Positions 62,672 through 64,000 of a stretch of DNA of 64,000 nt are shown here, piece by piece. Both the position numbers and the translations under genes were made by a program. Within the stretch, counting starts at the first letter, position 1, and each line of letters opens with the position of its first letter. Where the stretch lies: assembly GCF_052857255.1 (NCBI RefSeq), contig NC_135502.1, forward strand, positions 159,457,599 through 159,521,598, given 5' to 3'. The stretch comes from Amblyomma americanum (Eukaryota; Arthropoda; Arachnida; Ixodida; Ixodidae). A model generated the notes under the pieces. It was given only the letters and a program-made list of their open reading frames with translations. It did no database searches and was not told the DNA's origin.

Positions 62672-63178
62672 AGAGCTTAAAGGCGCACTAAAGAGGTATC
62701 TGAACTGGCCTTTTACAGCGGGAACTCTATTTACACGTTCCGGGCGTTCTTAGAAACTTCGAATTATTATCCTGTGCGGCTGATTGCCATAATTAAATCG
62801 TATTAAAGGTCCCGGCTCCCGCCTTTATTTGAACTCAACGCGGTAGGTAGGCGGAGTCAACCAATGCGTCAGAAAGTTCCGTGGTGGCTTCGCTTTCGCT
62901 TTTATTTTGTTTTTTAGGTTTCTTTGAATGAACATTTTCAGTCAGAGACAATATAGCCGCAAATTAGGTCCACGAAAATAAAAATACACGTGGATCCCTA
63001 CCTACTGCGTTGAGTTCAAAAAAAGAGCGGGAGCCGGGACGTTTAATCCGATTTAATTAGGGCAATCGGCCGCACAGGACAATAATTACAAGTTTCTAAG
63101 AATGCCCGGAACGTGTAGATAGAGTTCCTGCGGTAAAAAGACGAGTTCAGATTTCTCTTTAGTGCACCTTTAGGCTTT
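62672..63178. mobile_element. Foldback element with ~185-bp inverted arms
   Basis: 62672-62861 and 62990-63178 are reverse complements at roughly 85% of positions; both contain CTACACGTTCCGGGC-like, TTCTTAGAAACTT and GTCCCGGCTCCCGC blocks. Ends are TAAAGG(C/T)GCACTAAAG. The ~128-bp centre has no coding. The duplication at the ends could not be fixed (TTA on both sides, or GCTTTCCC at 62648 and 63174). Confidence 0.75.
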
Positions 63179-64000
63179 CCCTCCCCTTTTACAGAGATAG
63201 CTGTTATGCGCCCTTCTCTGGCTTGCGCGTCGTAGTCGTCCGGTGTCGTCGGCGTAACCGGCGGGTGCGTTACCATTCTTACCGTACTTACCATCCATGG
63301 TTACCATGGCAACCCGGGCATGGTTATCATCCCGTATAACATCACGTAGGATGTGTTAAGGCCTTTATTAATAGTGTGCGTCTGTTTTTTCTCGTCGTCT
63401 GATGTCACCTTATGTCACTGTCAAGCCGGTTTGCAAAAGCCTACGGGTAGCTCTGTTTGGAGCAGACGCCTGCCAAAACTAAATGCCTACACTGCTATCG
63501 CTGAATATCGCGTTACATAGCGTCCTGTGACTTTTTATTTCTACCTTTGTTTTCAGCTAGCAAAGGTAACGTATTTGAATGAATAAACCTTATTGCCATA
63601 ATTGGCAATAGCCATAATTGACAATAGCTGAGATTATCGTTCACTGCTTGAATATTGAAGAGGTCGTGAAATGTTTTCCAAAAGTTTTAAACGCCGTGTG
63701 TATTTGGAATTCTGACTCTTCATTCGATAATATACCTTGGTTCGTATCAGCGCCCGGGTTGACTGAATACCGAAAAAAAACTAAATTTTGGCCGGCCGGC
63801 CTCCAGGCTCAGTGTATTTCACGTTCGCACCAGAAAAGACGAAACAGGCATCTTGTCAGAAAGGCTACGTACTATATTTGAGCAACGACAGGAGCTGAGA
63901 GTTCGGCAACGTCGCCGCCTGCAGGCGCGCCCGCCGATGAACTGGGAGGCTCCCTGGCTGCCATGGCTGGTTTCGCATCGATGCTGCAGCTGAGGGAGCT
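63179..64000. other. Unassigned sequence to the window edge
   Basis: Small repeats CCATAATTG(G/A)CAATAGC at 63595-63630 and a CATGGTTACCATGG near-palindrome at 63295-63308. A frame at 63618-63881 has no known motif. Confidence 0.4.

Noticed and set aside
62648..63181. 8-bp GCTTTCCC as target duplication of the foldback element
   Set aside because: The left copy lies ~20 bp outside the inverted repeat while the right one abuts it, so the match is probably chance.

Overview
This window looks like eukaryotic, intron-era DNA from an arthropod, most probably a hard tick. It has no operons or ribosome-binding sites. It is dense in Penelope-like elements (PLEs) with GIY-YIG endonucleases, I-clade and CR1-like LINEs, Ty3/gypsy LTR elements and several families of tRNA-derived SINEs whose heads and tails match what I remember of tick repeats (Ruka-like SINEs of Rhipicephalus). 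The tick assignment is from memory of repeat families, not from a search. I could not identify any complete host gene; two weak candidates for host first exons and promoters (about 19.1-20.06 kb and 41.1-41.3 kb) are marked as such.

Layout. 0-1.5 kb: a ~300-bp tandem unit split by a solo LTR with a perfect 5-bp target duplication. 2.57-3.49 kb: a dead mariner-like transposon with ~40-bp terminal inverted repeats. 3.92-4.69 kb: a miniature LTR element (120-131 bp LTRs, 4-bp target duplication), then a 32-33 bp minisatellite and a SINE containing a tRNA-like core. 7.1-11.8 kb: PLE remains, including two copies arranged head to head, one carrying a 301-bp foldback element with a 9-bp target duplication. 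16-17 kb and 28.2-28.5 kb: PLE-type terminal motifs resembling hammerhead ribozyme cores, with covarying stems. 22.8-28.2 kb: a SINE, a gypsy gag fragment, and a PLE split by an I-like LINE that itself has lost its endonuclease and RT regions.

28.86-34.25 kb: a young gypsy element with two 573-bp LTRs that differ at about four positions. Its polyprotein runs from a SAP-like domain through capsid, zinc knuckle, protease and RT; RNase H follows after a C-tract frameshift, no integrase is present, and a SINE sits in the 3' region. 34.4-37.7 kb: a PLE 3' half with an intact GIY-YIG frame, an RTE-like LINE remnant and SINEs. 37.7-42.8 kb: mostly unassigned sequence with a (TAA)n array. 42.8-52.1 kb: a nested region in which an I-clade LINE (ORF1, EN-RT-RNase H ORF2) and a PLE lie between two gypsy LTR-like pieces that also bracket a dead gypsy pol. 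52.1-55.4 kb: a CR1-like LINE with tandem TATA-bearing 5' units and a 2A-like motif near its N terminus. 56.4-62.6 kb: SINEs and a second CR1-like LINE with a SINE inside its RT. 62.7-63.2 kb: a large foldback element.

Almost every coding frame here belongs to a retroelement and is broken. The main interest lies in element architecture (nesting, head-to-head PLEs, miniature and integrase-less LTR elements, ribozyme-like ends, a 2A-like motif) and not in a cellular pathway.
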